From Pegea sp. RAD2-039 (Eukaryota > Chordata > Thaliacea > Salpida > Salpidae), in assembly GCA_034620365.1 (NCBI GenBank), contig JAQGEQ010000173.1:1-64000 (forward strand): a stretch of 64,000 nucleotides of DNA, written 5' to 3'. Positions within the stretch are counted from its first letter, which is position 1; each line of letters opens with the position of its first letter. The notes beneath the pieces are model-generated. The model ran no database searches. It worked only from the letters and a program-made list of their open reading frames with translations, and had not been told where the DNA came from. The position numbers were made by a program, and so were the translations under genes. Below are positions 1 through 11,861 of this stretch, piece by piece.

Positions 1-468
1 TAACCAAAAATGTATTGTGTGAACTTACTTACTTTGTAAAATTTTATCTTATCATAGTCTAATGAACAACCTAAGGATCAAAAATTGTTTCTCTATCACG
101 CTGTCAAAAGCATTTTTTAAGATTCTTTTAAAAATTCAGGAACATAAAGTGAAGGAACTAACCACATATCTTTAAAGAAAGTAATCTTCAGAATCGTTGA
201 AAAATAATTTGAATAAATTGTTTAAAAAGTTTATTTAAATTGGCGTTTTAGGAGTAACGATATTTATTTTTTGAAAAGTTATTCTCGAAGAATTTTAATT
301 AAGTTTGACTCTTATACGTACTTTCATGACAAAATAGATGTGTTTTGACTAAAATTGTGCAAATGATTTATTGAACAGATTTAATAAAGTGTGTTTTTTC
401 ATGACGTTTGACAGTTGACTTCTCAGAAAATGTTTTTCAACATGCATCACACTGGAATGGCTTTTCAT
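1..468. repeat. Segmental duplicate of 8331-8794 (zinc-finger gene 3' end plus flank)
   Basis: This stretch aligns by eye, in the same orientation and nearly base for base, with 8331-8794. Both start at the block beginning taaccaaaa and both include the end of a C2H2 zinc-finger gene. Similarity stops at about 468, inside the last finger. The copy therefore carries the 3' flank and the last finger only, which suggests duplication of a zinc-finger locus followed by loss of the rest, or an old duplication boundary inside the finger array. Confidence 0.85.
368..468 (-). pseudogene. C2H2 zinc-finger gene remnant (last finger only)
   Basis: Read on the minus strand this encodes a single degenerate finger starting EKPFQCDAC and ending in the tail HEKTHFIKSVQ followed by a stop. 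That tail is identical to the end of the intact gene at 8694-9476. An in-frame TGA follows the second zinc cysteine, and the usual CGKRF becomes stop-KTF. Nothing upstream on the minus strand continues the finger array. It is a dead fragment of a duplicated zinc-finger gene and is not expected to make protein. Confidence 0.85.
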
Positions 469-770
469 TAATATTCTAGTCAACGCTTTGATTTCAAAAA
501 TCAGGTTTTTTGCAAAAGTTTAAATCTAATTTTAAGCAAATAATCAAAGTTTTTAATCGCACAATTTTACACAATGTATATTTAAGATGTTTTTCGTTCA
601 ACTAAATTAAGTTGGCGAAATAAGGAAATGCTGCAACGAATTATAATACTTAAAGAAAGTTGTTCATAATATACAAAAGTAAATTTAAGTTATAATAAAT
701 AGTTAAACATTGTAGAACAAATCTTATAAAAGTTTCTGTAATTTCCTTACAACCATTTAGCTATCTAGGT
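469..770. other. AT-rich spacer without recognised feature
   Basis: No open frame with recognisable similarity on either strand. It is low-complexity AT-rich sequence lying between the zinc-finger remnant and the tandem duplication. Confidence 0.6.
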
Positions 771-1995
771 TGCGTTTTTTTGCAAACAGTACTTTTATGT
801 CAAACAATTTTAAGATGTTTTAAACAAAACAATAAGCATGTCGAAAACTTCTTTCTTATTTTTCAGTGTACAAAACTTTATTCCTTAGCAGAAATTAAAC
901 ATTAACGCCATTTTATAATTTTTACAGGAATTAAGGATTTTATTAAAGATAAAGTCTTCTATCATAGTTCTTGAGCTTTTAAATCGAAATTAGTATTTTT
1001 ATTTGAAGTGTAATTAATTTAGTTTGATAATTTAAAAATTCTACTTTTGTTCGAAAATTTTAACTTATATTAATCAATAACAAACATTTATAAAAACTTT
1101 TTAATGTAATAATTTAGAACAGCAGCCATCTATTAACACAGTATCAGGTCCTTATTTTGCCTTTATTGGCCATTAAAATATAAATTATATCTGATTGAGC
1201 TTAGCAACTTTCTAGAACAAAATTTGATGGTTTATTTTCTACGCAGATAATCATAGCACAAAAAATATTTAATGAATATAATTTTGTCAACAATTTTCCA
1301 ATCTAACTTGTTTTTAAAATATAAATTATGTTTCTTACCATCGAAAATCAATTGAGTTTTTAACATGTAGCAGATTTATTTGCTTTTTTTTTGCAAACAG
1401 TACTTTTATTTCAAACAATTTTAAAATGTTTTAAAAAAAAACAATAAGCATGTCAAAAACTTCTTTTTTATTGTTTACTGTACAAAACTTAATTCCTTAG
1501 AATAAATTCAACAAAGACACCATTATTTATTTTATACAGGATTTCAGGATTTTATTAAAGATAAAATCTTTTATCATAGTAGTTAGAGGTTTTAAATCGA
1601 AATTGGCATTTTTTTTCTTTTTTTTTCAGTGAAATTAACTTAGTTTAATAATTTAAAAATCTACTTTTGTTCAAAGAAGTTGACATATATTAATCAATTA
1701 CAAACATTTATAAAGACTTTTTAACGTAAAAGTTTAAAACAGCAGCCGACTCATAATGCAATCTCAATATCTTTATTTTGCTTTTATTGACCGTTAAAAT
1801 ATAAATTATATCTGATTGAGTTTAGCAGCTTCTTAGAATAAAATTTCATTGTTAATTTTCTACACAGATAATCATAGCATAAAAAGTATTAAATGAATAT
1901 AATTTTGTCCGGAATTTTCCAATTTAAATTGTTTTCAAATTCTAGATTATGTTTCTTACTAGCGAAAATCAAATAAGTTTTTAACATATAGCGGA
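771..1995. repeat. Two-copy tandem duplication, unit about 610 bp
   Basis: Copy 1 covers about 771-1380 and copy 2 about 1381-1995. Both begin with a T-run followed by gcaaacagtactttta. They share the same order of landmarks throughout: aataagcatgtc, the gattttattaaagata block, tctacttttgttc, aacagcagcc, atataaattatatctgattg and cagataatcatagca. Copies differ by scattered substitutions and small indels, so the duplication is not recent. A third, more diverged and dispersed copy of part of the unit lies at about 20870-21400. Confidence 0.85.
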
Positions 1996-3631
1996 TTTGT
2001 TAAATTATCAACGAAAGTCAACTTTCAAAGTAAATTATAAAGTTTCTACAAATTTCTTTTCGGGATTCATAAACAAAATCTTTTCCTAACGGAAGAAAAA
2101 TATTTAGCTGAAAATCGACAGATATAACTGTTGTCTGTTTTGGCTTATACAACTTCTTGAATGAGAAAATGATCGGTGTCTATCTTAAAAACTGATCTAA
2201 ACATTAAAACTTTAGCTTCTTATTCATTGCTTGATTTTGGTTAGTTTCAGTTTTTATAACAAATGTTATTTTGAATTATATTTTGTAATCAAATATACTT
2301 AAAAGTAAATTGCAATTTCTATAAAAGAATACAAACATAAGATAAAACAAGAAGTTATTACTAGATTTATTGAGTTAAGATGAAATGTACTACAAAATTA
2401 TTAATTTAACGCAAGTAGAAAGGTTTAGAGTTATGAAAAAAGTATTTCTACAAAATAAAATATTTTGATTAGTTTAAAATTACCTTTCTCATTTTTTTGC
2501 TAATTGTGCTAAAACAGAAAAGCAAGCAAAATTATAAATCCAAATGGTATTTTATTTTCAAATAGAATTTGTTTTTTAATTTGTTAAGAAATTGATGAAT
2601 TAAAGGTCTGAAATTTGAATTTCACCAAAACTAACATGCTTTTAAAAAATTATGCTTTTAATTCAACTGAATGTTTCAGTTTCTAAATTTGCTCATAATA
2701 CTCTATCATATTAACCTTTGTTTCAACTTGTAAAAATAATCTTATAAATAAGCCTGCTTTAGTCTCACATTTGTGGGATAAAACAGAAAAAAATAAAGTT
2801 ACGATAAATCGAAAGTATGTTTTATTTTTAGTAAGATAATTATTTTTAAAATTTGTTAAGAAACTGATGAAACAGAAATCTGAAATTTTTAATTATAAAT
2901 ACAAATCTTATGTGTTACGTAGTATAAAGTATAGTAAGATGTCATTATCCAGTTTATTTACTGATTGTTATCATTTTATTAGAATTATAATCTTTTATAG
3001 TAGTTTCTATCGGTTTTTGATAGAAAGTAGCGTTTCTGTTTTTTGTTTGCAATATAAACAACTTACTTCAATAAATTGAAAAAATCTACTAATTTGTTTT
3101 ACAAAAGAAAACAAAAATTAACTAATTACAAATTTCTCCTTAGTTTGACTTTTCTTTAAATAATGTTTAGTTTAATAAGTAAATGTTGCAGCACTTCAGA
3201 ACAACAACAGCTATGTATTTAAATTATTCATAATCATTTTAACTAATTACAAATTTCTGAGAAAAATAAACTTGTTTATGTAAAAAACTTATTGTGCATT
3301 TTTTCATAAATCTGTTAAATATCTTTTGATAAATCAATAACAGTTTGGTAACTTATGACTAGTTCTTCTTATATGTAAATAAGAAGCTAAATTTAACAAA
3401 AAATCGAACTTTATATTGACTAGTTGTGTAAATTTCATCAGGATGGTTTTGTATAAATAGTTCTTGATTAACCTCTTACAGTAGTTTTGAAAAAAAAAAC
3501 TAAAAAGGTTCAGCTGCAAAAAAACTACTATACAAAAGTAGAATGACAATTAATTAATTTTAATAATAATTGATAACCAAAAATCTGTTAAAAATCTGTA
3601 TTTTTAAATTCAAAAAAATGTGTCAGCTGAC
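1996..3631. repeat. Mosaic of dispersed AT-rich repeats, no gene
   Basis: About 2107-2226 belongs to a block (cagatataact ... gcttatacaacttcttgaatg) that recurs near 4200, 10130, 11410, 21420 and 24240. About 2747-3100 carries the core with tttgtggg and aaacagaaaaaa, seen again at 6791, 23652, 26720 and 28026 and inverted near 28.9-29.7 kb. About 3170-3230 (tgcagcacttcagaacaac) recurs near 22440. The open frames at 2867-3079 and 3334-3549 look like chance frames. No protein domain is recognisable. Confidence 0.65.
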
Positions 3632-5670
3632 TTTTATGTAAAATACTGAAGTTAGTATTCCAAATAGTAAAAAGTCATGCTACTCCCAGTAAAAACCGAA
3701 ATTGTTGATATTTGGTGATCAACAATGAGAAGCTAACTTTAATTCTGTAATAATTATGTAATAATATACATCCATATTATTTTTTAGATGTTGAATTGTA
3801 GTTTTCGATTTATACTTAAAAATAAATGAAAATTAATTTTTTAGTAAACTATATAAGTGAAAATTGGTATCTGTTTGCAATATTAATAATTGAAAAGAAT
3901 GTATGTGTTAAAGAGAAACTAATCTAATCAAATATTGCTTGTCTGAATAGAGTTAAAATTAGATACAGAAAAGCATAGAACAAAAAATAATGAAATTAAT
4001 TTTTTTTAATTTTCCAATTAAAGTTGGTATCAATTTTTAGATTATATTTTTACTAGCTAAAATCAAATAAGTTTGCAACAACTATCGCATTTGTTAAATT
4101 ATCAACAAAAGTAAACTTTGAAGGTAAATTATAAAGATTCTAAAACTTTTTGTTGAATTTCTTAAACGAAAAATGTTTTCTAACGGAAGAAAATGCATAG
4201 TTGAAAACTGACAGATATAACTGTGGTTTGTTTTGACTTTTATAGCTTTTTAATCAGATAATTATTTTTTCATGATGGAAACTGATCTAAAAGATAAACT
4301 TTTACCTCGTATTCATTTTTAATGTTTATAAATAAAAATAATCTTATAGCAGACTAATCATTAATGAGAGAAGATGTCGATGACAATTGTAATAGTATTA
4401 TTAATTTGTTTTAGAAATTTTATTAGATTTTGTTAAAGTATATCTTTGACATGTAATTCATTAATAAGATTTAATTTATTTGTCAATAATACGATTGTCA
4501 GTACAAAAGTAAGGAGTTAAACAGTCTAAAATTTATTCATTAATAGCTAAGTGCCACAGTTTAATATCGAATCATACTAAAGAAAAAAATTCTGTTCTTA
4601 AAATGGTTTGTCAGAAAGAGAAATCGAATTAAAAAAATATATATTGTACCAACAGCGACAGCTAGCGGATGTTGTGATTTACAAATAACTTGTTTGATTT
4701 TTAAGAAACAAAAAAAGATTAAACTAAACGAATAACAAACACCTCACTTGATTTTGTTATTACCGAACGTTTGTAGAGAAAATCAAATCGGCCTTTAAAT
4801 TATTTGCTGATACTTTATGTTAAATTAATGCAATTAAAATAATTTTCCACACGTAGTAGATGTAACCTTTTGCCAATTTCTTCAATAGTTCCCTTTCAAT
4901 TTAAAATACACACTTAGTCAGCAAAATTTATATTTTAAAATAGTTAGTGAGTAAACAAAAGTTGAAACTAGCCAAGGGCTTTGAGCTCTGAAAAATTTAT
5001 TTATAACGGTTTCAAGGCTTTACCAGTTTACACCAAAAACAGTAGATTATAAGAAGATTATAAATAGCTTTATACTGACTGAAAGAGATTAGGTACAACG
5101 GTCTGATTCGGTTGATTGACTAAATATCATAATAATTTGAAGTTGAATGGATTTTAACAAAACTGTAAACAATATTACCAAGCAGTGTATCAACTGCTAC
5201 CTTTTAACTTGCATATGGTTTTCTGGTATAATTTTCAAACGCAAAAAATAGGTTGTTATCGTTTATAAAAGAAATTTGACCATACTTGACTTTTTAAAGC
5301 TTAGATTAACTCTCTATAGGATTTTTTTAAACCGAAAATCGATTTTGTAAAAGTAACTATAGATTAAGAATTGAAAAAAAATTAACATATTAGCGATTGA
5401 TTTGGATTATAAGTAGCTTGCTCAGCTGTTTTTAAATTTTTATTATTAGTTAATATATTATTAGATGATAATTTAAATGAAATTGCTTGTTTCTAAGTTT
5501 AAAATGATTATCATTGAGGTTTAATTTTATATGACCTTATCAACTTTTTTCAGAATTTACTTAGACTTACTGTTATTTATAACCATTTGTATGACAATTA
5601 ATTTTTTATTATAAGTAAATTTATTTTTCTCATGAAAATTTTTCAACATTACTATTTGTAACTCAATTGT
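3632..5670. repeat. About 2-kb dispersed repeat, copy 1 (partner 23446-25730)
   Basis: Runs collinear and in the same orientation with 23446-25730. Shared landmarks include tatgtaaaat(a/g)ctgaa, catccatattattttttag, gaatgtatgtgttaaagag, gcgacagctagcggatg, the caccaaaaacagtagatta region (variant caccacaaacagtagatta in copy 2) and gtttctaagtttaaaatga. Copy 1 lacks a segment of roughly 200 bp that copy 2 has at about 23585-23785 and that a third, shorter copy has at about 27960-28140. No coding capacity is visible, so this is either a non-autonomous element or an old segmental duplication. Confidence 0.8.
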
Positions 5671-5988
5671 CTGAAAAGTATTCATAAAATAATCAAATCT
5701 TTCTCATTTTTTCACAAAATTAGCTTAATTGTTAATTTATAAACATTTATTTATTATTATGTTTGTTTGGATCAACATTACTTAGACGTAGTCGTTAATC
5801 AAGAAAAAATCTTTATTTAATGCCAACATTAATCCAATATTTAATAAAAATTTCAATATTAGGCATTATCTTAATTTAATTAGCATAAAATAGAGCAGAA
5901 TTTACTTATGATTCAAAATTCATTTCTGGAAAAGAATTGTAATCTTTTCTTTTTAGAAAAAAATCAGATTTTGTAAACATAACTAAAT

Positions 5989-6059
5989 CTACCTCGGTGG
6001 GAATCCAACTGGCCCCTGCAGCGTGGTAGGCGAAAAATCTACCACTGAACCACAAATGC
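5989..6059 (-). pseudogene. tRNA-Gly(GCC)-derived pseudogene
   Basis: The 71-nt minus-strand sequence follows a tRNA-Gly(GCC) through the 5' half: 5' end gcatttg, A-box region tggttcagtggtag, and anticodon arm with TCGCCTACC around GCC. A degenerate B box (gttggattccc) follows at the correct spacing. The 5' acceptor strand gcatttg cannot pair with the 3' end gaggtag, and the B box has the invariant TTC changed to TTG, so it should not be a working tRNA. A run of T (minus strand) lies about 25-30 nt downstream. It is either a decayed tRNA gene or the head of a tRNA-derived SINE. Confidence 0.78.
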
Positions 6060-8330
6060 TTTAGAATGACAATACTTTTTAATAGTAGAAATTATATCAG
6101 AACATTGTGCATAAACAAACAAATCAAGCAAAAAATTTGTTAAATTTTTAGGATTATTTTAACTTGTATTATTTATCTGTGATAGAACTATTTATTTCAG
6201 TTAGTTAATTAATCACTATTTTAATAAATTAATAATTTTATAAAATCTGATTTTTTTAATTTAAAGAAAAGTCAAAAAATCAGAAATTATTTTTCGAACG
6301 TGGTTTCAAAGCATTTTTAAGAATTGTTTTCAAAATTCAAGAACAGCATTTTTTTCCTCTTTAAGTTTTATGTAAGTTGAAAAAACAAACAAAAACAACT
6401 AGCAAGAGAAAGACAATTCAGAAAGACAAGCACCAGACAACAAGCACAAAAAGACAATTCCTTCACTTTCACCAATTACTAATCTCGTTAGAAGCGACTT
6501 TATTGATAATAAATTATCAACAACACCATCAACCTGTTAAATAGATGGCTTTTAATTCAACTGAAATTATCAGCTTTTAAAAAATAATGAAACAAAATTT
6601 GGTAGCTTTGATGTCAATTGAAAGAAATCAGGACTAAGTAAGCGACATGCCTAATAATTGAAATTCATCAAAACAAACTTTTTGTAGAAAAACTATGCTT
6701 TTAAATTCAACTGAATGTATCAGTTTCTAAATGGATTTATGATAAGAGAAATGATCATTGAGAAATGATGTGGGAAATATAATCTTATATATAAACCTGT
6801 TTTGGTCTCATATTTGTGGGTTAAAACAGAAAAAAGTAAAGTTCTTAAAAAAACATTTAAAAATAAAGTTTTTATTTATCGTATTATTTTTTAGATTCAT
6901 TTATAGTTTTCTATTTATACTTACCAACCAAAGAAACGACAATTTCTTAGTAAATTTTGTATGTAAAAAGTAATACTTGTTTCTTATACTCAAGTTAGAA
7001 TAGAATGTATTTGTTAATGAGCAGTAAATGTAATGAAGTACTTCTTGTCTTATTAGAGTTGAAATTAGATGTTGAGTAATAAATTCACTTTTAACGAGTA
7101 AGTTTATTGGGTGAGCTCATATTACATCGCAATGGATGGAGCTGGTAAAGCATTTCATTGTTTAAATAAGTATAAAATAAAATTTCGTAAGAGTAAAAAG
7201 ACTTTTTTAAGTAATAATATTTTGTCAAAATTATGTAATACTTACTATTTATAAAAACACATTTTCATTTATCTTCCATAATTATTTATTGATTAATGAA
7301 GGATTAAAATATTTATGATAATAAAAAAGAGGAAAATAAGTTTCCGCGTGCAATAGCTGTAGAATTTTGCTAATGTCATCAGTAATTTTTATAAAATTTA
7401 AAAAGTACTCTTACTCAGTACAAATATTATATTTTTTATATGTTAAAAAATAAAAGAAAGTTGAAATCATCCAAGTGTATTGAGTTCGGAATAGATGATT
7501 ATTAACGAATTCAATTTTTTACCAGTTTACACCACAAACTTTATTATACAAACACTATACTCCATTTCTCATAATTAAATAGCTTTGAAAGAATTTGGAA
7601 TTGAATAATTTTCAATAGACTTCAATTAAAGTTACCAAGAAGATATATGGTCATAATGCTAAATTTAATTTTTTTTAAACTCAATTTGATATTCAACTTC
7701 TGGATTAAAACTTTTTATTAAATAATATTTTGAAACTTAATTAGTAACCAAATATATTTAAAAGTAACTTTTAAAGTGACTTTTTAAAGCTTAGATTAAC
7801 TCTCTTTAGAATTTTTTTAAACAAAAAGTCGATTTTGTAATAGTAAATAGCCATAAGAATTTATATAAAAATTAACAACTTAATGTCTGTTTTATATTAA
7901 GAGTAGCTTATTTGACTTTTGTGATTCACGAAATTTGGTAATTTTCTTATTTTACTTATAAAAACAGACACAAAAATAATTAAGTTTATTAAAATACATA
8001 ATCTTCCTCATTATAAACAACAAAAATTCGACATCAATTTTGTGCTAGCAAGTTTAGCGGTTATAAAATTTAAATGATTAGTAAATATATTGTTAGAAAA
8101 CATATAATATAAAAATTTTTGCTTCTATGTTTGGAATGACAAAACATTTAAGAAGTTTAGAAGTTTTCTTTTAACTTGAAATTTGTTTAAATACTTTTCT
8201 GACTTTTCAAAAATTTCTCTTATCTTTCTTGACTTAGGTAGAGCTCCATAATGAGGCTGATAAATTTTAGATTTGATATCAAAAATATTGGATCATCTTA
8301 TATTAAACTTCTTTATTTATCTCTATTACT
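6060..8330. other. Gene-free repeat-rich stretch
   Basis: Contains a copy of the tttgtggg/aaacagaaaa core at about 6791-6840. The block following it, to about 7200, is related to 26720-27180. The segment near 7770-7900 resembles the 5290-5400 and 25360-25440 parts of the 2-kb repeat. The frame at 6758-6973 lies on the repeat and is composed of F, L, I, K and N residues, so it is rejected as a gene. Nothing else is recognised. Confidence 0.55.
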
Positions 8331-8693
8331 AACCAAAACATTTATTGTGTGAACTTACTTTGTAAAATTTTATCTTATCATAGTCTAATGGAAAACAAAA
8401 CGATCAAACATTGTTTGTACATACCGCTGTCAAAAGTATTTTTAAAAATTCTTTTAAAAGTTCAGGAACAAAAAGTGAAGGAACTAACCACACATCTTTA
8501 AAAAAAGTAATCTTCAGAATCGTTGAAAAATAATTTGAATAAATCGTTTACGGATCTTAATCAAATTGGTATTTTATGAATAAGAATGTTTATTTTTAAA
8601 AAAGTTATTCACGAAAAATTATAATCAAGTTTTACTCTTATACGTACTTTCATGACAAAATAGATGTGTTTTGTTTAAAATTGTGCAAATGAT
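8331..8693. repeat. 3' flank of the zinc-finger gene, duplicated at 1-367
   Basis: This segment lies downstream of the zinc-finger stop codon on the minus strand and matches 1-367. It probably includes the 3' UTR. The duplication has kept untranslated sequence as well as the last finger, so it was a DNA-level event rather than retrotransposition of a spliced message. Confidence 0.8.
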
Positions 8694-9476
8694 CTATTGA
8701 ACAGATTTAATAAAGTGAGTTTTTTCATGACGATTAACATTTGACTTCTGAGAAAATCTTTTTCCACACACGCCACACTGGAATGGCTTTTCATCGGTGT
8801 GAGTTCTTTCATGACGATTTACAGTTGACTTCCTAGAAAATCTTTTTCCACACACGCCACACTGGAATGGCTTTTTACCGGTGTGAGCTCTTTCATGTCT
8901 ATCCAAAGTTGACTTCTGAGAAAATCTTTTTCCACACACATCACACTGAAAAGGCCTTTCACCAGTGTGAGCTCTTTCATGTCTTTCCATAGTTGACTTC
9001 AGAGAAAATCTTTTTCTACACACATAACACTCGAAGGACTTTTCACCAGTATGAGTTTTTTTATGACTGTTAAGGGTTGACTTATGAGAAAAGCATCGCA
9101 GACAAACAGCACACTCGAAAGGCTTTTCACCAGTGTGAGTTCTCTTATGACTGTTAAGGGTTGACTTTTGAGAAAAGCATCGCAGGCAAACAGCACAATC
9201 GAAAGGCTTTTCACCAGTGTGAGCTCTTTCATGAGACTTCAAATTTGATTCAAACTTAAATCTTTTCTCACATACAAAACATTCAAATTTAGCCTTTGTG
9301 CTACCTTTAGATATTAGTTTTTTCTTTTTAGGTTCCTTTTCTTCTCGCATAGTTTGCAAATTATGCTGGTCAGTAATCTTCTTACGATACCACATCAGTC
9401 TCTGCTTAGGATATTCCACATTTAAGTTTGATGATTTTCTTTTCTGATTGAATCCATTGTTGTGTCTCTCATCCAT
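8694..9476 (-). CDS. C2H2 zinc-finger protein, seven fingers
   Basis: Single-exon frame of 260 residues. Residues 1-60 form a basic, lysine-rich leader without a recognised domain. Seven consecutive C2H2 fingers follow from about residue 64 to 252, each with C-x2-C-x12-H-x3-H spacing and joined by TGEKP-like linkers (TGEKP, TGEKS, TGERP, TGKKP, TDEKP). Fingers 2 and 3 are near duplicates and share an unusual CLRCF; fingers 5-7 are another near-identical block, so the array grew by 84-bp unit duplication. Such arrays usually bind DNA in the nucleus as transcription regulators; the target cannot be read from sequence. No KRAB, BTB or SCAN domain is visible. The minus-strand start at 9474-9476 opens the frame. 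The last finger and 3' flank are duplicated at 1-468. Confidence 0.9.
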   Translation of the reverse strand: MDERHNNGFNQKRKSSNLNVEYPKQRLMWYRKKITDQHNLQTMREEKEPKKKKLISKGSTKAKFECFVCEKRFKFESNLKSHERAHTGEKPFDCAVCLRCFSQKSTLNSHKRTHTGEKPFECAVCLRCFSHKSTLNSHKKTHTGEKSFECYVCRKRFSLKSTMERHERAHTGERPFQCDVCGKRFSQKSTLDRHERAHTGKKPFQCGVCGKRFSRKSTVNRHERTHTDEKPFQCGVCGKRFSQKSNVNRHEKTHFIKSVQ

Positions 9477-11861
9477 ATTATAGAAAACGTAAATTTTTCG
9501 TAATCCCTATGTTCTTTTAAGAGGAAAACTGAAAGTTGTTCCTATGAAGAAAATTTATTTGAAAGTTCTAAAACTATTAAATTTTAAAACAGTTGAATTC
9601 ATAAGTAGGCTTATTCTTTAATTGTTTTTTTAACGATTTGTTGCAAGTTTGTAAAATTATATTAAAAACAACAATACAAAATCTTTTAAGCGTTTTACTA
9701 AATAATTAAATGATAATCAAGTAATAACAAACAAAATTAAAACTAATACAAAATAAACACAAATTAAACAATGATAGAGTATAGTTTGCACTCTGTTTTC
9801 AAAAGTAAATCATCTCACTGGAAAATCAAAGAAAGCTTTTAACAATATCTATAAATAAGGAAAAGCTTTTCAACACGTTTATATTTTTACTTTCTTGAAT
9901 CGATAATTTAATTTGATTTTGGTGGATGTTTTCTGCTGTAAAATCATTTATAATATAACATATAGCTTATTTTGATTTAATTCTCTGAAACAACAATTCA
10001 CATTCTTTTTCAATGATTTTTTCATTTCAATAAGCAAGCGATATACATATTACTTGTGATAAATTATTATATCTGGATTATAAATAAATTGGAACGTTTT
10101 GGTTTGGATACTTAACATCTTTTATGAAAGTAAAAACTATTTTGGCTTATATAGCTTCTTGAGTGAGAAAATTATTTGTATATCAAACAAACTGATGTAA
10201 ACAACAAAAGTTTCGCTTTATTTTCATTTCTTTTGTTTAAATCAAAAACATTTTTGAAGAATACATATCATTAACTACAGACTTTGTTGAAGACAGACAA
10301 AATAATGTTATTGATTCCTTTTATATACTTTATTAATTTATGCTAGTTGCCGCAGTTTATTATCAAATTGTATTTATGAAAATTATATCTGTTTAAAGTG
10401 ACTTACCAGTATAAGAAGTCAAATGAAGGATAGCTACTTTAACGCAAGGTGAACAGCGAGAACTAGCGACTGTTTAAGTTCTCAAATAATTTCATAGAAG
10501 TTTTTGAAACAAAATTTATTAACGTAAAATGACAACAACCAACTTGTTTTGTTTTGTTGTTAACAAACATTTGTATGGAAAATCGAATCAACTTATGCTA
10601 GTAGATGATTTGCTGCCATGCATTGTTAAATTATAGCGACTAAAATAATTTTCCACACACAATAGATGTAACAATTTGCTAACTTCTTTAATAAATTGTT
10701 TTAAATTTAAAATCTAGACTTACTATAAGATAAGAAATTAAATTAGTTTAACTTACATAAATGATCTTAAACATGATTTATGTTAGCAAATTTAGCATTA
10801 AAATTTGTTAACAAGATTTAATTTATTTGTCCGTAATACAATTTTCAGTACAAAAGTAAGCAGCAACTGTAAAGCAGCAATTTTTGTTTGTTTTTACTTT
10901 GATTTTCCAGAATAAGAAATTGAATAACAAAGAAGATAAATTAAAATGCCAACAGCGACAGCTGGCCGATGTTGTGAATTACAAATAATTTGTTTGATTT
11001 TATAGAAATAAAATAAATTAAACTAAGCCAACGAAAAATAACTCGTTTCTTGAAAATTGTTATGTTGACTTATTTCAGTACAATATTTTTAGGGTTAACG
11101 CAAATGAAAATTGATTTTACTAAAAGCAGAACATGTATGTTTTTAACTTTAATTTTTCTTTTATTTAATATCAAAATAAAAAATATATTTGATTGATGAT
11201 TGAAGAACAAAAATTCTTGATTTTCAATTTCTAAATTTTAGTTTTTACTAATAAAATTGAAAAATATTTTATATCTCATTTATAGTGCATTTGTTGAATT
11301 ATCTACAAAAGGTACACTTTAAAGATAAACAATATATTTCGTAAAACTGTTTTTGTTTAATTTCAAAACAAAAACCTTTTTTAGTAATAGAAATAATTAA
11401 TCAAAAACTCACATTTTAAGAATTTATCTATTTTGACTTTATATAACTTCTTGAATGAGAAATGATTCTCAAATTTCATAGAAAGTGATCTAAAAAGTAA
11501 CAGTTTTCTTCTACATTATTTCCTATGTTAAAAAAAGAAAATTGCAGAAATCATTTATAACAGAAGCTGTTCATGACAAACACAATGATATTAGTAATTT
11601 GTTTTTTTAAACTGTATTAGAATTATAAATCTATATTTTTGAATTGGAATACATTAATAAGATATAATTTATATGTCAATGATACCATTGTCAGTTAAAC
11701 AGTCTAAATTCAAATCTCTAAGAGCTAAGTGCCACAGTTTAATAACAAATTGTATTTAAAAAAATATTATTGTTTTGAAATGATTTTTCAAAATAATTGT
11801 TCTGGTCGACAATAATTTAGATGTTGCCGTTAATCAAAATGTAAATCTTATTTAAATAAAG
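9477..11861. other. Gene-free repeat-rich stretch between zinc-finger gene and helicase fragment
   Basis: About 10140-10330 is a direct copy of about 21450-21640. About 10500-10700 and 10940-11000 (gcgacagctggccgatg) are diverged versions of parts of the 2-kb repeat at 3632-5670. About 11400-11460 is another copy of the gcttatatagcttcttgaatg block. I searched here for exons carrying helicase motifs I-III that would complete the fragment starting at 11862 and found none. Confidence 0.55.

Noticed and set aside
2867-3079. Plus-strand 70-codon frame
   Set aside because: Low-complexity residues, lies on a dispersed repeat that recurs inverted near 29.5 kb without a conserved frame.
3334-3549. 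Minus-strand 71-codon frame
   Set aside because: Chance frame in AT-rich DNA; no domain, no splice context and no conservation with related repeat copies.
6758-6973. Plus-strand 71-codon frame
   Set aside because: Lies across the repeat core; the related copy at 26.7 kb has no such frame.
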